64,000 nucleotides of DNA from Caballeronia sp. NK8. GTDB taxonomy: Bacteria > Pseudomonadota > Gammaproteobacteria > Burkholderiales > Burkholderiaceae. Position 1 is the first letter of the stretch, and each line of letters starts with the position of its first letter. The translations under genes and the position numbers were made by a program. The stretch covers positions 372,001-436,000 of the forward strand of contig NZ_AP024323.1 in NCBI RefSeq assembly GCF_018408855.1, written 5' to 3'. Below the pieces are notes generated by a model. The model saw nothing but the letters and a program-made list of their open reading frames with translations, was not told the origin of the DNA and did not search any database. This document shows, piece by piece, positions 28,343 through 37,914 of the stretch.

Positions 28343-29890
28343 ATGCCGTCCTTCAAACTGCGCTCGATACTCGCTGCAAGCGCATTCGCCGCGCTGACCT
28401 CACTCGCGCCGGTGGCGGCGCATGCGCAAGGCACCGCCGTGATGGCCGTCGCCTCGACCTTCACGACGATGGACCCGTACGACGCCAACGACACGCTCTC
28501 GCAAGCGGTGGCGAAGTCGTTCTATCAGGGTCTGTTCGGCTTCGACAAGGACATGAAGATCCAGAACGTGCTCGCGACGAGCTACGAGGCGAGCCCCGAC
28601 GCGAAGGTCTACACGATCCATCTGCGCAAGGATGTGAAGTTCCACGACGGCACCGACTTCAACGCCGACGCCGTGAAGGCCGTGTTCGACCGCGTGACCA
28701 ATCCGGACAACAAGCTCAAGCGCTACAACCTCTTCAACAAGATCGAGAAGACCGAAGTGGTCGATCCGTACACGGTGAAGATCACGCTGAAGATTCCGTT
28801 CTCGGCGTTCATCAACGTGCTCGCGCATCCGTCGGCGGTGATGATTTCGCCGGCCGCGCTGCAGAAGTACGGCAAGGACATCGCGTTTCATCCGGTCGGC
28901 ACGGGGCCGTTCGAATTCGTCGAATGGAAGCAGACCGACGACCTGAAGGTGAAGAAGTTCGCCGGCTACTGGAAGAAGGGTTTGCCGAAGATCGACATGA
29001 TCGACTGGAAACCCGTGGTCGATAACAACACCCGTTCCGCGCTCATGCAGACAGGCGAGGCGGACTTCGCGTTCTCGGTGCCGTTCGAGCAGGCCGCGAC
29101 GCTCAAGGCGAACCCGAAGGTCGATCTGATCGCGGCGCCATCGATCATTCAGCGCTACGTCAGCATGAACGTGCTGCAAAAACCCTTCGACAATCCGAAG
29201 GTGCGCGAGGCGATGAACTATGCGATCAACAAGGAAGCGCTCGTGAAGGTGGCGTTCGCGGGCTATGCCGTGCCGGCCGAAGGCGTGGTGCCGCCGGGCG
29301 TCGAATACGCGACCAAGCTCGGACCGTGGAAATACGATCCCGCGAAGGCGCGCGAACTGTTGAAGGAAGCAGGCTATCCGAACGGCTTCGAAACCGTGCT
29401 GTGGTCGGGCTATAACCATACGACCGCGCAGAAGATCATCCAGTTCGTGCAGCAGCAACTGGCGCAGGTGGGCGTGAAGGCATCGGTCGAAGCGCTCGAA
29501 GCGGGGCAGCGCGTGCAGCGCATCGAGAGCGCGCCCGATCCGAAGACGGCGCCGGTGCGGATGCTCTATATCGGCTGGTCGTCGTCGACGGGCGAAGCGG
29601 ACTGGGCGCTCTCGCCGCTGCTCGGCGGCACGTCGTTCCCGCCGAAACTCTTCAACACCGCGTACTACAAGAGCGATCAGGTCGATGACGATCTCTCCAA
29701 GGCGCTCGCCACCACCGATCGCGGCGAGAAAGCGAAGCTCTACGCCGACGCACAGAAGCGCATCTGGGCCGACGCGCCGTGGATCTTCCTCGTCACGGAG
29801 AAGGTCGTTTACGCGCGCAGCAAGCGTCTGTCGGGCGCGTACGTGATGCCCGACGGCTCGTTCAGCTTCGAAGAGATCGCCATCAAGTAA
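28343..29890 (+). CDS. gsiB: Periplasmic glutathione/peptide-binding protein
   Basis: A solute-binding protein (SBP family 5) of 515 residues with a cleavable signal peptide (about 1-28, ending AHAQ). Family features include [47 protein letters not shown] and PAEGVVPPG. It delivers peptide, probably glutathione or related gamma-glutamyl or isopeptides, to GsiCD. AAGGAG precedes the ATG. A 9-bp hairpin follows the stop and may protect this mRNA segment so that more binding protein than permease is made. Confidence 0.93.
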   Translation: MPSFKLRSILAASAFAALTSLAPVAAHAQGTAVMAVASTFTTMDPYDANDTLSQAVAKSFYQGLFGFDKDMKIQNVLATSYEASPDAKVYTIHLRKDVKFHDGTDFNADAVKAVFDRVTNPDNKLKRYNLFNKIEKTEVVDPYTVKITLKIPFSAFINVLAHPSAVMISPAALQKYGKDIAFHPVGTGPFEFVEWKQTDDLKVKKFAGYWKKGLPKIDMIDWKPVVDNNTRSALMQTGEADFAFSVPFEQAATLKANPKVDLIAAPSIIQRYVSMNVLQKPFDNPKVREAMNYAINKEALVKVAFAGYAVPAEGVVPPGVEYATKLGPWKYDPAKARELLKEAGYPNGFETVLWSGYNHTTAQKIIQFVQQQLAQVGVKASVEALEAGQRVQRIESAPDPKTAPVRMLYIGWSSSTGEADWALSPLLGGTSFPPKLFNTAYYKSDQVDDDLSKALATTDRGEKAKLYADAQKRIWADAPWIFLVTEKVVYARSKRLSGAYVMPDGSFSFEEIAIK

Positions 29891-29898
29891 TCGCTTTC

Positions 29899-29920
29899 GG
29901 CCGGGCGCGATCGCCCGGCC
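29899..29920 (+). other. Intercistronic hairpin between gsiB and gsiC
   Basis: GGCCGGGCG (29899-29907) pairs perfectly with CGCCCGGCC (29912-29920) around CGAT. There is no T-run, so it is unlikely to terminate. Such stems after binding-protein genes commonly stabilise the upstream mRNA. Confidence 0.6.
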
Positions 29921-29937
29921 GCATCTGACCGGAAACG

Positions 29938-30858
29938 ATGCTCAACTTCATCGCCAAACGACTGTTAGGCCTGCTGCCGACGCTCTTCATCGTCGCGGTG
30001 CTCGTGTTCTTCTTCGTGCACATGCTGCCGGGCGATCCGGCGCGGCTCGCCGCGGGCGCGGAAGCCGACGAAGCGACCGTCGCGCTCGTGCGTGCCGACC
30101 TCGGTCTGGACAAGCCGCTGCCGCAGCAACTGGTGGGCTTCTTCGGCAAGATCGTGCATTTCGACTTCGGCATGTCGACGCGCAGCAAGCGGCCCGTGTC
30201 GACGGAAATCGCCGAGCGCTTCATGCCCACGTTGTGGCTCACGCTCGCGAGCATGGTGTGGGCGGTGATCTTCGGCATGGGCATCGGCATCGTGTCGGCG
30301 GTATGGCGCAATCGCTGGCCGGACCGTCTGGGCATGACGCTCGCGGTGTCGGGCATTTCGTTTCCGGCGTTCGCGCTCGGCATGTTGCTGATGGAAATCT
30401 TCTCGGTGAAGCTCGGCTGGCTGCCGATCGTCGACGACGGCACATGGAAGGGCTACGTGTTGCCGTCGATCACGCTGGGCGCGGCGGTCGCGGCGGTGAT
30501 GGCGCGCTTCACGCGTGCGTCGTTCGTCGAAGTGCTCGGCGAGGACTTCGTGCGAACCGCGCGCGCAAAAGGCGTGCACGAACCGATGGTCATCTTGAAG
30601 CACTGCCTGCGCAACGCGATGATTCCCGTCGTCACGATGATGGGCCTGCAATTCGGCTTTCTGCTCGGCGGCTCGATCGTCGTGGAGAAGGTGTTCAACT
30701 GGCCGGGCCTCGGGCGTCTTCTGGTCGACGCCGTCGAGATGCGCGACTATCCGGTGATTCAGGCGGAAGTGCTGCTGTTTTCGCTGGAATTCATCGTGAT
30801 CAACCTGATCGTGGACGTGCTGTACGCGATCATCAACCCGACCATCCGTTTCAAGTGA
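29938..30858 (+). CDS. gsiC: Glutathione/peptide ABC transporter permease
   Basis: A 306-residue inner-membrane permease of the DppB/GsiC type with about six TM helices: the N-terminal [20 protein letters not shown], the conserved [13 protein letters not shown] periplasmic loop, and the EAA loop ending in [13 protein letters not shown] [14 protein letters not shown] before [13 protein letters not shown]. It pairs with GsiD. It follows the hairpin after gsiB and precedes gsiD by 7 bp. Confidence 0.93.
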   Translation: MLNFIAKRLLGLLPTLFIVAVLVFFFVHMLPGDPARLAAGAEADEATVALVRADLGLDKPLPQQLVGFFGKIVHFDFGMSTRSKRPVSTEIAERFMPTLWLTLASMVWAVIFGMGIGIVSAVWRNRWPDRLGMTLAVSGISFPAFALGMLLMEIFSVKLGWLPIVDDGTWKGYVLPSITLGAAVAAVMARFTRASFVEVLGEDFVRTARAKGVHEPMVILKHCLRNAMIPVVTMMGLQFGFLLGGSIVVEKVFNWPGLGRLLVDAVEMRDYPVIQAEVLLFSLEFIVINLIVDVLYAIINPTIRFK

Positions 30859-30865
30859 GGACCGC

Positions 30866-31756
30866 ATGAGCGTGGCAGCCGAAAGCGCGGTGCAGGCGCC
30901 GCAAGAGATCCGCACGCCGTGGACGGAGTTCTGGCGCAAGTTCAGGCAGCAGCCGGTCGCGCTCGCCGCGGCGGTGTTCGTGATCCTGCTGATCGTGATC
31001 GCGATCATCGCGCCGTTTATCGCGCCTTATGACCCGGAGAATTACTTCGATTACGACGCGCTCAACGCGGGTCCATCGGCTGCGCACTGGTTCGGCGTCG
31101 ATGCGCTGGGGCGCGACATTCTGAGCCGCATACTCGTCGGCAGCCGCATCTCGTTGACGGCGGGGCTGGTGTCGGTCGTGCTCGGCGCGGTGATCGGCAC
31201 GTTCTTCGGCCTGCTCGCGGGCTATTACGAAGGCTGGTGGGACCGCATCGTGATGCGGATCGCGGACGTGCTGTTCGCGTTTCCCGGCATTCTGCTCGCG
31301 ATCGGCGTCGTCGCGATTCTCGGCAACGGCATGGTGAACGTCGTGTGCGCGGTCGCGATCTTCAGCATTCCCGCGTTCGCGCGGCTGGTGCGCGGCAATA
31401 CGCTCGCGTTGAAGCATCTCACGTATATCGAGGCGGCGCGCAGCATCGGCGCATCGGACTGGACGATACTCGCGCGGCATATCCTACCGGGCACGATCTC
31501 GTCGGTGGTCGTGTACTTCACGATGCGTATCGGCACGTCGATCATCACGGCCGCGAGCCTTTCGTTTCTCGGTCTGGGCGCGCAGCCACCCACGCCGGAG
31601 TGGGGCGCGATGCTCAACGAAGCGCGCGCCGACATGGCGATGGCGCCGCACGTCGCCATCTTCCCGAGCCTCGCGATCTTCTTCACCGTGCTCGCGTTCA
31701 ACCTGCTCGGCGACGGTCTGCGCGACGCGCTCGATCCCAAGCTCGACCGGCCATGA
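30866..31756 (+). CDS. gsiD: Glutathione/peptide ABC transporter permease
   Basis: A 296-residue DppC/GsiD-type permease: N-terminal cytoplasmic tail, first TM ([20 protein letters not shown]), the family motif [21 protein letters not shown], and the EAA loop with [17 protein letters not shown] and ILARHILPG. About six TM helices. Its TGA overlaps the ATG of the following peptidase gene, showing that the peptidase belongs to the same operon. Confidence 0.93.
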   Translation: MSVAAESAVQAPQEIRTPWTEFWRKFRQQPVALAAAVFVILLIVIAIIAPFIAPYDPENYFDYDALNAGPSAAHWFGVDALGRDILSRILVGSRISLTAGLVSVVLGAVIGTFFGLLAGYYEGWWDRIVMRIADVLFAFPGILLAIGVVAILGNGMVNVVCAVAIFSIPAFARLVRGNTLALKHLTYIEAARSIGASDWTILARHILPGTISSVVVYFTMRIGTSIITAASLSFLGLGAQPPTPEWGAMLNEARADMAMAPHVAIFPSLAIFFTVLAFNLLGDGLRDALDPKLDRP

Positions 31757-32769
31757 TGCATATCGGCCTGCTCGAAGCGGGGCCGCGCGGCACGATCGCC
31801 GATGTAGCGGGCGTGACCGTCGGGCACTGCACGCTTGCGCAGGGCGCGGTGCAAACGGGCGTCACCGTGGTCCGCCCGCACGCCGGCGATGTGTATCGCG
31901 ACAAGGCGCCGGCCGCGGCATGCGTGATCAACGGCTTCGGCAAGAGCGTCGGGCTCGTGCAGCTCGAAGAACTCGGCGTGATCGAGACGCCCATTGCGTT
32001 GACCAATACGTTCGGCGTGGGGACCATCGCGAATGCGCAGATTTGCGCGGCGATCGCTGCGAATCCGCGCATCGGACGCGAAGATCCGAGCGTGAATCCG
32101 CTCGTGTTCGAATGCAACGATGGCTACCTCAACGACATGCAGGCGCTCGCGATCGATGAAGCGCATTACCGGAGCGCGCTCGATGCCTGTAGCGACGGCT
32201 TCGCGCGCGGCGCAGTGGGCGCGGGACGCGGCATGTCGTGCTTCGAGCTGAAGGGCGGCATCGGCTCGACGTCGCGCATCGTGCAAATCAATGGGCGCGG
32301 GTACACCACAGGCGCGCTCGTGCTGGCGAACTTCGGCCGTCTGCCGCAGCTCACGATAGCGGGCGAGGCGGTCGGTCGCGCGCTGGCGTCGGCGGGCACC
32401 TCGAAGGTCGAGCCCGAGCAAGGCTCGATCATCATCCTCATCGCAACCGATGCGCCGCTCGATGCGCGTCAGTTGCGCCGTCTCGCGATGCGCGCCGCCG
32501 CCGGACTCGCGCGCACAGGGTCGGTGTACGGCCACGGCAGCGGCGACATCGCGCTGGCGTTCACGACCGCTTACACCGTATCGCACGACGAGGACTTCAT
32601 CACGATGCCGCCGCTCATCAGCGACGCGCGGCTCGACCCGCTGTTCCAGGCGGCCGCCGACAGCGTCGAACAGGCGATCCTCGATGCGCTTTTCAGCGCC
32701 GAATCGGTTGCCGGACGCGATGGTCATCGGCGCATCTCGCTCAACGACGCATTGAAAACACGATCATGA
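31753..32769 (+). CDS. P1/S58-family peptidase (DmpA/BapA-like aminopeptidase)
   Basis: An N-terminal-nucleophile aminopeptidase of 338 residues. It begins [16 protein letters not shown] and has [13 protein letters not shown] and [20 protein letters not shown]. Self-cleavage is expected at Gly224-Ser225 ([15 protein letters not shown]), making Ser225 the nucleophile; [11 protein letters not shown] is also conserved. Relatives remove D-Ala, L-amino acids or beta-alanine from peptides. There is no signal peptide, so it acts in the cytoplasm on imported peptides. It overlaps gsiD and the next gene by ATGA, so it is co-translated with the importer. Confidence 0.9.
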   Translation: MMHIGLLEAGPRGTIADVAGVTVGHCTLAQGAVQTGVTVVRPHAGDVYRDKAPAAACVINGFGKSVGLVQLEELGVIETPIALTNTFGVGTIANAQICAAIAANPRIGREDPSVNPLVFECNDGYLNDMQALAIDEAHYRSALDACSDGFARGAVGAGRGMSCFELKGGIGSTSRIVQINGRGYTTGALVLANFGRLPQLTIAGEAVGRALASAGTSKVEPEQGSIIILIATDAPLDARQLRRLAMRAAAGLARTGSVYGHGSGDIALAFTTAYTVSHDEDFITMPPLISDARLDPLFQAAADSVEQAILDALFSAESVAGRDGHRRISLNDALKTRS

Positions 32770-33587
32770 AAGTGCTGATCTCGGTGGATATCGAAGGCAT
32801 CGCGGGCGTGTTCCATCCGGAGCAGACGCGCGCGGGCAATCCTGAATATGAGCAGGCGCGCCGCTGGATGACGCGCGAGGCGAACGCAGCGGCGCAGGGC
32901 GCATTCGACGGCGGCGCGTCGCAAGTGTGGATCAACGATTCGCACGGCGGTTTTCGCAATCTGATGCCCGATCTGCTCGATCAACGCGCGCGCCTCGTGC
33001 TCGGCAAGCCGCGCACGCTCGGCATGATGGCGGGGCTGGAAGCGGCGCCGGACCTGGTGTTCATGATCGGCTATCACGCGCGCGCGCAAAGCCGCGGCAT
33101 TCTCGCGCACACCATCAACAGCGCGGCCTTTGCGCGCGTCTCGCTGGATGGCGAGGAGGTCGGCGAGGCCGGGCTCTACGGACGGCTTGCCGAGGAGCAC
33201 GGCGCGCACGTCGCGTTTCTGACAGGCGACGACGTGTTCGGCGCCGAGACACTGCCGGCCTTTCCCGGCGCTCGCTTTCTGTGCGTGAAGACCGCGCACG
33301 GCTATTCGAGCGGCGTGACCGAAACGCCTGCGGCGGCCTGCGACGCGATCCGGCTCGCCGCGCGCGAAACTATCGAGGCGGCTTCTGCGGGGCATCGCCG
33401 GCGCGTCGCGCGGTCCGGTCATCGCTGCGAACTCCGCACCCAGACCACGGCGTTCGCCGATCTGTTCTGCCAATGGCCGACGATCGAACGCATCGATGCC
33501 GTGACGCTCGCCTTCGACGCCCCTTCGATCGAATCTTTCGTGCGAATACTCAATTGCCTTTCGGCAATGTCCTTCATGATACGTTGA
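32766..33587 (+). CDS. M55-family D-aminopeptidase (DppA-like)
   Basis: A 273-residue zinc peptidase of the DppA family. The N terminus [15 protein letters not shown] has the conserved SxDxEG metal motif (Asp8, Glu10), followed by NDSHGGFRNL, GYHARAQSRGILAHTINS, VSLDGEEVGEAGLYG and LTGDD. Bacillus DppA releases D-Ala from peptides and is also encoded with a dipeptide importer. It is the last gene of the operon that starts with rpiR. No clear terminator follows. Confidence 0.92.
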   Translation: MKVLISVDIEGIAGVFHPEQTRAGNPEYEQARRWMTREANAAAQGAFDGGASQVWINDSHGGFRNLMPDLLDQRARLVLGKPRTLGMMAGLEAAPDLVFMIGYHARAQSRGILAHTINSAAFARVSLDGEEVGEAGLYGRLAEEHGAHVAFLTGDDVFGAETLPAFPGARFLCVKTAHGYSSGVTETPAAACDAIRLAARETIEAASAGHRRRVARSGHRCELRTQTTAFADLFCQWPTIERIDAVTLAFDAPSIESFVRILNCLSAMSFMIR

Positions 33588-33676
33588 GGGTTTGAACCAG
33601 GCGCTTTGAGTATCGTTAGAATGGAGCCACTTGCAGGACCGGCTCCGGTCTTGACGTGTTTTTGCAGACGACGCTC

Positions 33677-33895
33677 ATGCACACCGTGAAGCTCGAACAC
33701 AACGATGACGAAGTGCTCGACCCCGCCGATCCGCAACTCGTCGTGCGCGGCTCGCTTTTCATCGACGGGCACGACGCCGGCTGCTGGGAGCAACGGCGCG
33801 ACGGGACGTGGGCGGCGCATGTGCGGCACAAGGAAGGCTGGATCGTCGAGGCGAGCCGCGGCGCGCTGATCGACCGGCTCGCCCGCGAGGCATAA
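33677..33895 (+). CDS. Small hypothetical protein
   Basis: A 72-residue protein, [20 protein letters not shown] at the start and [17 protein letters not shown] at the end, with no recognised domain or signal peptide. It could be a small soluble beta-alpha protein. The start 33677 is preferred to an upstream in-frame start. It lies 32 bp before crcB on the same strand and may be co-transcribed. Coding bias is good; the family is unknown to me. Confidence 0.6.
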   Translation: MHTVKLEHNDDEVLDPADPQLVVRGSLFIDGHDAGCWEQRRDGTWAAHVRHKEGWIVEASRGALIDRLAREA

Positions 33896-33927
33896 CGCAG
33901 TTAATTTCGAATCACTCAAACATTTTC

Positions 33928-34305
33928 ATGTATCTGTCGATCATCGCCGTGGGACTCGGTGGCGGACTGGGGTCGCTGCTCAGATGGGTTCTCGGGCTAC
34001 GCCTGAATGCGATTTTTCCGAATTTGCCGCTCGGCACGTTCGCGGCCAACGTCATCGCGGGCTACATCATCGGCGTGGCGGTCGCCTTCTTCGCTCGCTT
34101 TCCCGATATCTCGGTGGAGTGGCGACTTTTCATCATTACCGGATTGATGGGCGGGCTTTCCACGTTTTCGACCTTTTCGGCCGAAGTGGTCGCGCATCTT
34201 CAGCAAGGGCGGCTCGGCTGGGCGCTCGCGGAGATCGCGATTCATGTTTGCGCATCGCTTCTGATGACGGCGCTCGGTATCGCGACGGTGGTGGTGGCTT
34301 CCTGA
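33928..34305 (+). CDS. crcB: Fluoride exporter CrcB/Fluc
   Basis: A 125-residue, four-TM fluoride channel of the Fluc family; it acts as an antiparallel dimer in the inner membrane. Hallmarks are [13 protein letters not shown] at the start, [18 protein letters not shown] (the conserved Asn-bearing segment) and [18 protein letters not shown] (the phenylalanine-box helix with GGLSTFSTF). I see no fluoride riboswitch upstream. A strong terminator follows at 34417. Confidence 0.95.
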   Translation: MYLSIIAVGLGGGLGSLLRWVLGLRLNAIFPNLPLGTFAANVIAGYIIGVAVAFFARFPDISVEWRLFIITGLMGGLSTFSTFSAEVVAHLQQGRLGWALAEIAIHVCASLLMTALGIATVVVAS

Positions 34306-34416
34306 ACGAACCGGCGGCAGCGCACGTCCATCATCCATTTCCCGCGATTTGAACGTTTGCGCGCGCCTGGCCGTTCCCCAAACACTCTTTTTTCCGCGTT
34401 TTCAACGCTGGACCCT

Positions 34417-34440
34417 CGCTGCCATTGCAGCGGTTTTTTT
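34417..34440 (+). terminator. Terminator or attenuator between crcB and the GNAT gene
   Basis: CGCTGC (34417-34422) pairs with GCAGCG (34427-34432) around CATT and is followed by GTTTTTTTG. It ends crcB transcripts. The GNAT ATG is only 33 bp past it, leaving little room for a promoter, so it could also attenuate the GNAT gene. Confidence 0.8.
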
Positions 34441-34472
34441 GTTTTTCTTTTGACAGTAACGAAGGTGATGAA

Positions 34473-34946
34473 ATGTCAGGGCTGCCGCTCATCGATGTCA
34501 GACCGTATCGTGCAAGCGATCTCGACGGTGTGATCGATCTGTTCCAACGCGCCGTTCGCGAAACGGCGTCGGCCGATTACAACCAGGCGCAAATCGAAGC
34601 CTGGGCGCAAACCGACCGCGACGAATGGGAACTCGCCCGCCTGAGCCGTCCGACGTGGGTCGGACTCGTCGACGGTGAACTCGCGGGTTTCGCCGATCTC
34701 GAAAAAAACGGCCTCATCGACATGATGTTCGTCGATCCGCTGCATCAGCGTAAAAGCGTGGCGACGTCGCTGCTCGCGCGTATCGAAGCCGAAGCCGACG
34801 AAGCCGGCCTGACCACGCTGCACACTTATTCGAGCGTCACCGGACGGCCTTTCTTCGAATATTGCGGATTCGATATGCTGCTCGCGCGGGCGGTCATCGT
34901 GCGGGAACAGCGCTTCGTCCAGTTCGTGATGGAAAAAGTGCTGTAA
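34473..34946 (+). CDS. GNAT-family N-acetyltransferase
   Basis: A 157-residue GNAT acyltransferase. IDVRPYRASDLDGVIDLFQR gives the first strand and helix. WVGLVDGELAGFADLEKNGLIDMMFV forms beta2-beta4, and DPLHQRKSVATSLLARIEAEA forms the acetyl-CoA loop (Q/R-x-x-x-V/A variant). YSSVTGRPFFEYCGFD is the late strand-loop typical of YafP-like members. The substrate is unknown. GAAGGTGATGA sets the start at 34473. It lies between a terminator and the hutH promoter. Confidence 0.88.
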   Translation: MSGLPLIDVRPYRASDLDGVIDLFQRAVRETASADYNQAQIEAWAQTDRDEWELARLSRPTWVGLVDGELAGFADLEKNGLIDMMFVDPLHQRKSVATSLLARIEAEADEAGLTTLHTYSSVTGRPFFEYCGFDMLLARAVIVREQRFVQFVMEKVL

Positions 34947-34956
34947 ATCGTCAAAT

Positions 34957-34968
34957 CTGTATAGACAA
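34957..34968. promoter_or_regulatory. HutC-type operator, distal, upstream of hutH
   Basis: CTGTATAGACAA is, on the other strand, TTGTCTATACAG, one base from the distal hutU box. It lies just past the GNAT stop. Confidence 0.65.
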
Positions 34969-35017
34969 GTGTTGTAGAAATTCGCCGGGCGATCCTAGTG
35001 ATATCCCGGATATCCCC

Positions 35018-35046
35018 TTGTTTCGTCCTTCTAGCCCGTTTAGACT
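35018..35046 (+). promoter_or_regulatory. Candidate sigma-70 promoter of hutH
   Basis: TTGTTT (35018-35023), 17 bp, then TAGACT (35041-35046). The proximal HutC-type box begins 10 bp after it, at the likely transcription start, which fits repression. Confidence 0.45.
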
Positions 35047-35056
35047 TGAGTCTAAC

Positions 35057-35068
35057 TTGTATAGACAG
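35057..35068. promoter_or_regulatory. HutC-type operator, proximal, upstream of hutH
   Basis: TTGTATAGACAG resembles the hutU boxes (TTGTATATACAA) and lies 8 bp before the hutH ATG. Confidence 0.7.
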
Positions 35069-35076
35069 GACGAACC

Positions 35077-36606
35077 ATGATCACGCTCACGCCCGGAAAA
35101 CTGACCCTGCCGCAACTGCGCCGCATCGCGCGAGGCTCGGACTCGCTCGAACTCGATCCGGCGAGCTTCGGGGCGATCGACGCGAGCGCGCGCGCCGTCG
35201 CCGCGATCGCCGCGAAAGGCGATCCGGCTTACGGCATCAACACGGGTTTCGGGCGGCTCGCCAACACGCACATTCCGGCCGACCAACTCGAACTGCTGCA
35301 AAAGAATCTCGTGCTGTCGCACGCGGTGGGCGTCGGCGAGCCGATGTCGCGTCCGGTCGTGCGTCTCCTGATGGCGCTCAAGCTGTCGAGCCTCGGGCGC
35401 GGCCACTCGGGCATCCGCCGCGAAGTCATCGACGCGCTCATCACGCTCTTCAACGCCGACGTGCTGCCGATCATCCCGGTCAAGGGCTCGGTCGGCGCCT
35501 CGGGCGATCTCGCGCCGCTCGCGCATATGTCGACGGTGCTGCTCGGCATCGGCGAAGTGATGATTCGCGGCGAACGCGCGAGCGCGCTCGACGGTCTCGC
35601 GGTCGCGGGCCTCAAGCCGCTCATGCTGCAGGCGAAGGAAGGCCTCGCGTTGCTGAACGGCACGCAGGCGTCTGCGGCGCTCGCGCTGTACAACCTCTTC
35701 GCGATCGAAGACCTGTTTCGCACCGGGCTCGTCGCGGGCGCGCTGTCGGTCGATGCGGCGGCGGGCTCGGTCGTGCCGTTCGATGCGCGCATCCATGAAC
35801 TGCGCGGGCATCGCGGACAGATCGACGCCGCAGCGGCGTACCGCACGCTGCTGAAGGGCTCGGGCATCAATCTGTCGCACGCGGATTGCGAGAAGGTGCA
35901 GGACCCGTACAGCCTGCGTTGCCAGCCGCAGGTGATGGGCGCGTGTCTCGACCAGATGCGCCACGCCGCCGAAGTTCTGCTGATCGAATCGAACGCCGTC
36001 TCCGACAATCCGCTGATCTTCCCCGACACCGGCGAAGTGCTGTCCGGCGGCAATTTCCACGCGGAGCCGGTCGCGTTCGCCGCCGACAACCTCGCGCTCG
36101 CCGCCGCCGAAATCGGCGCGCTGGCGGAACGCCGCATCGCGCTGCTAATCGACGCGACGCTCTCCGGACTGCCGCCTTTCCTGGTGCGTGACGGCGGCGT
36201 CAACTCGGGCTTCATGATCGCGCACGTCACGGCGGCCGCGCTCGCATCCGAAAACAAGACGCTCGCGCATCCGGCTTCGGTGGATTCGCTGCCCACGTCG
36301 GCGAATCAGGAAGACCATGTGTCGATGGCGACCTTCGCCGCGCGCAAGCTCGGCGACATCGCGAGCAACACGGCGAACATCCTCGCGATCGAACTGCTCG
36401 CGGCGGCGCAGGGCGTCGATCTGCGCGCGCCGCATCAGACCAGCGCGCCGCTCTCCGAAGTCATGAAAACGCTGCGCGCGCAAGTGGCGCATTACGACCT
36501 CGATCACTACTTCGCGCCGGATATAGCCGCGATCGCGACACTCGTGCAGGACGGCGCGATCGCGCGGCACAGCCCGTTCTCGTTCGCGTCGGAACAGCCT
36601 GCATGA
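35077..36606 (+). CDS. hutH: Histidine ammonia-lyase
   Basis: First step of histidine degradation: it removes ammonia from L-histidine to give urocanate. The 509 residues match the family. The MIO electrophile forms from Ala141-Ser142-Gly143 in the signature [43 protein letters not shown] and [11 protein letters not shown] are all conserved. It leads the hutH-C-D-F-G operon, flanked upstream by two HutC-type boxes, and its stop overlaps the hutC ATG. Confidence 0.98.
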   Translation: MITLTPGKLTLPQLRRIARGSDSLELDPASFGAIDASARAVAAIAAKGDPAYGINTGFGRLANTHIPADQLELLQKNLVLSHAVGVGEPMSRPVVRLLMALKLSSLGRGHSGIRREVIDALITLFNADVLPIIPVKGSVGASGDLAPLAHMSTVLLGIGEVMIRGERASALDGLAVAGLKPLMLQAKEGLALLNGTQASAALALYNLFAIEDLFRTGLVAGALSVDAAAGSVVPFDARIHELRGHRGQIDAAAAYRTLLKGSGINLSHADCEKVQDPYSLRCQPQVMGACLDQMRHAAEVLLIESNAVSDNPLIFPDTGEVLSGGNFHAEPVAFAADNLALAAAEIGALAERRIALLIDATLSGLPPFLVRDGGVNSGFMIAHVTAAALASENKTLAHPASVDSLPTSANQEDHVSMATFAARKLGDIASNTANILAIELLAAAQGVDLRAPHQTSAPLSEVMKTLRAQVAHYDLDHYFAPDIAAIATLVQDGAIARHSPFSFASEQPA

Positions 36607-37298
36607 ACACGCCCGCGTATCAGGAGATCAAGGATTACATTCTCCAGCGCATTCACATCGGCGAGTGGAAGGAGGGCGATCAGGTGCCCTCCGAGAACGA
36701 GCTCGCGCGCGAGTTCAAGGTCGCGCGCATGACCGTGAACCGCGCGCTGCGCGAGCTGACCTCGGAACAGGTGCTCACGCGCGTGCAGGGCGCGGGCACC
36801 TTCGTCGCGCAGCCGAAATATGCGTCGACGCTCGTCGAGATTCGCAGCATTTCCGATGAAATTGTCGCGCGCGGCCATGCGTATCGCGCGCAGGTGCTAC
36901 ATCTGGGCGCGTCCATCGTCGATGAAGCGCTCGCCGCCGAAATGCATCTCGCGCTCGGCAGCCCGGTGTTTCATTCGCGCGTGCTGCACTTCGAGAACGA
37001 CGAACCCGTGCAGATGGAAGAGCGCTATGTGAATCCCGCGCTCGCGCCCGAATACGCGCGCCAGGATTTCACGACGATCACGCCGAATCAGTACCTGATG
37101 GCCGCCGCGCCGTTGCAGCGCGTGGAGTACCGGATCGAGGCGTCGGTGCCGTCGGCGGAGATTCGCGCCGCGCTCGCGATGGCGGAGCACGAGCCGTGTC
37201 TGCTGCTGCATCGGCGCACGTGGTCGCGCGATGCGGTCGCATCGGTCGCGAATCTCTGGCATCCGGGCGACCGCTATCAATTCACCGGGCACTTCTGA
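36603..37298 (+). CDS. hutC: Histidine utilization repressor HutC (GntR family)
   Basis: A 231-residue GntR/HutC regulator: winged HTH (about 5-70: [40 protein letters not shown]) and a UTRA effector domain (about 90-228) with [20 protein letters not shown] and [20 protein letters not shown]. HutC proteins repress hut genes and are released by urocanate. The ATGA overlap with hutH places it in its own regulon. Boxes near both hutH and hutU suggest it controls both blocks. Confidence 0.95.
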   Translation: MNTPAYQEIKDYILQRIHIGEWKEGDQVPSENELAREFKVARMTVNRALRELTSEQVLTRVQGAGTFVAQPKYASTLVEIRSISDEIVARGHAYRAQVLHLGASIVDEALAAEMHLALGSPVFHSRVLHFENDEPVQMEERYVNPALAPEYARQDFTTITPNQYLMAAAPLQRVEYRIEASVPSAEIRAALAMAEHEPCLLLHRRTWSRDAVASVANLWHPGDRYQFTGHF

Positions 37299-37300
37299 AC

Positions 37301-37873
37301 ATGACGATCATTCGCGCCGCTTCGCTCACGCCCGCGCCGTGGAAAAACGGCGGCGGCGTCACGCGCGAGATCGCGGCGGGGCCGCAAGGCGCCTCGTTCG
37401 ATGCCTTCGCGTGGCGTCTGTCGCTCGCCGACGTGGCGTCCGACGGCGCGTTCTCGACCTTCGCGGGCGTCGATCGCGTGCTCGTACTGCTCGATGGCGC
37501 GGGCATGCGTCTGACCGAAGCCGATGGCCGCGCGCACACGCTCGACACATCGCTTGCGAGCGCGCGCTTCGCCGGCGAAACGCCGATCCACGCGACGCTC
37601 ATCGACGGCCCGACGCGCGATTTCAACGTGATGGTGCGGCGCGACCGCGCCCGCGCGACGGTCGATGTCCACCACGCTTCCTGCGCGCTCACGCCCGCTC
37701 ACGAGCTGACGTTCATCCACTGCGCGCGCGGCAGGATCGATGTCAAAGCCGACGACGACGCACGCCATACGCTCGAAGCAGGCGACACGCTGTGTCTCGA
37801 CCGTGCGACCGCGCTGGACTGCGAGGTGAAAAAGGGCGCATCGTGGCTGCACGTCGGTATCGACAGGGTGTAA
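37301..37873 (+). CDS. hutD: HutD family protein
   Basis: A 190-residue bicupin-like protein of the HutD/Ves family: the start IIRAASLTPAPWKNGGGVTR is diagnostic, followed by FAWRLSLADVASDGAFSTFAG, GMRLTEADG and FNVMVRRD. HutD is thought to keep histidine breakdown within limits, possibly by binding formylglutamate or urocanate; no reaction is proven. It begins 2 nt after hutC. Confidence 0.93.
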   Translation: MTIIRAASLTPAPWKNGGGVTREIAAGPQGASFDAFAWRLSLADVASDGAFSTFAGVDRVLVLLDGAGMRLTEADGRAHTLDTSLASARFAGETPIHATLIDGPTRDFNVMVRRDRARATVDVHHASCALTPAHELTFIHCARGRIDVKADDDARHTLEAGDTLCLDRATALDCEVKKGASWLHVGIDRV

Positions 37874-37914
37874 AGACGGCGAACAGCCGCGCATCGACAT
37901 AAGAAGGAGACAGG

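Noticed and set aside
33588..33927. Fluoride riboswitch before crcB
   Set aside because: I looked for the conserved GGCGAUGG-type start and pseudoknot pattern and did not find it; a small protein gene fills most of the space.
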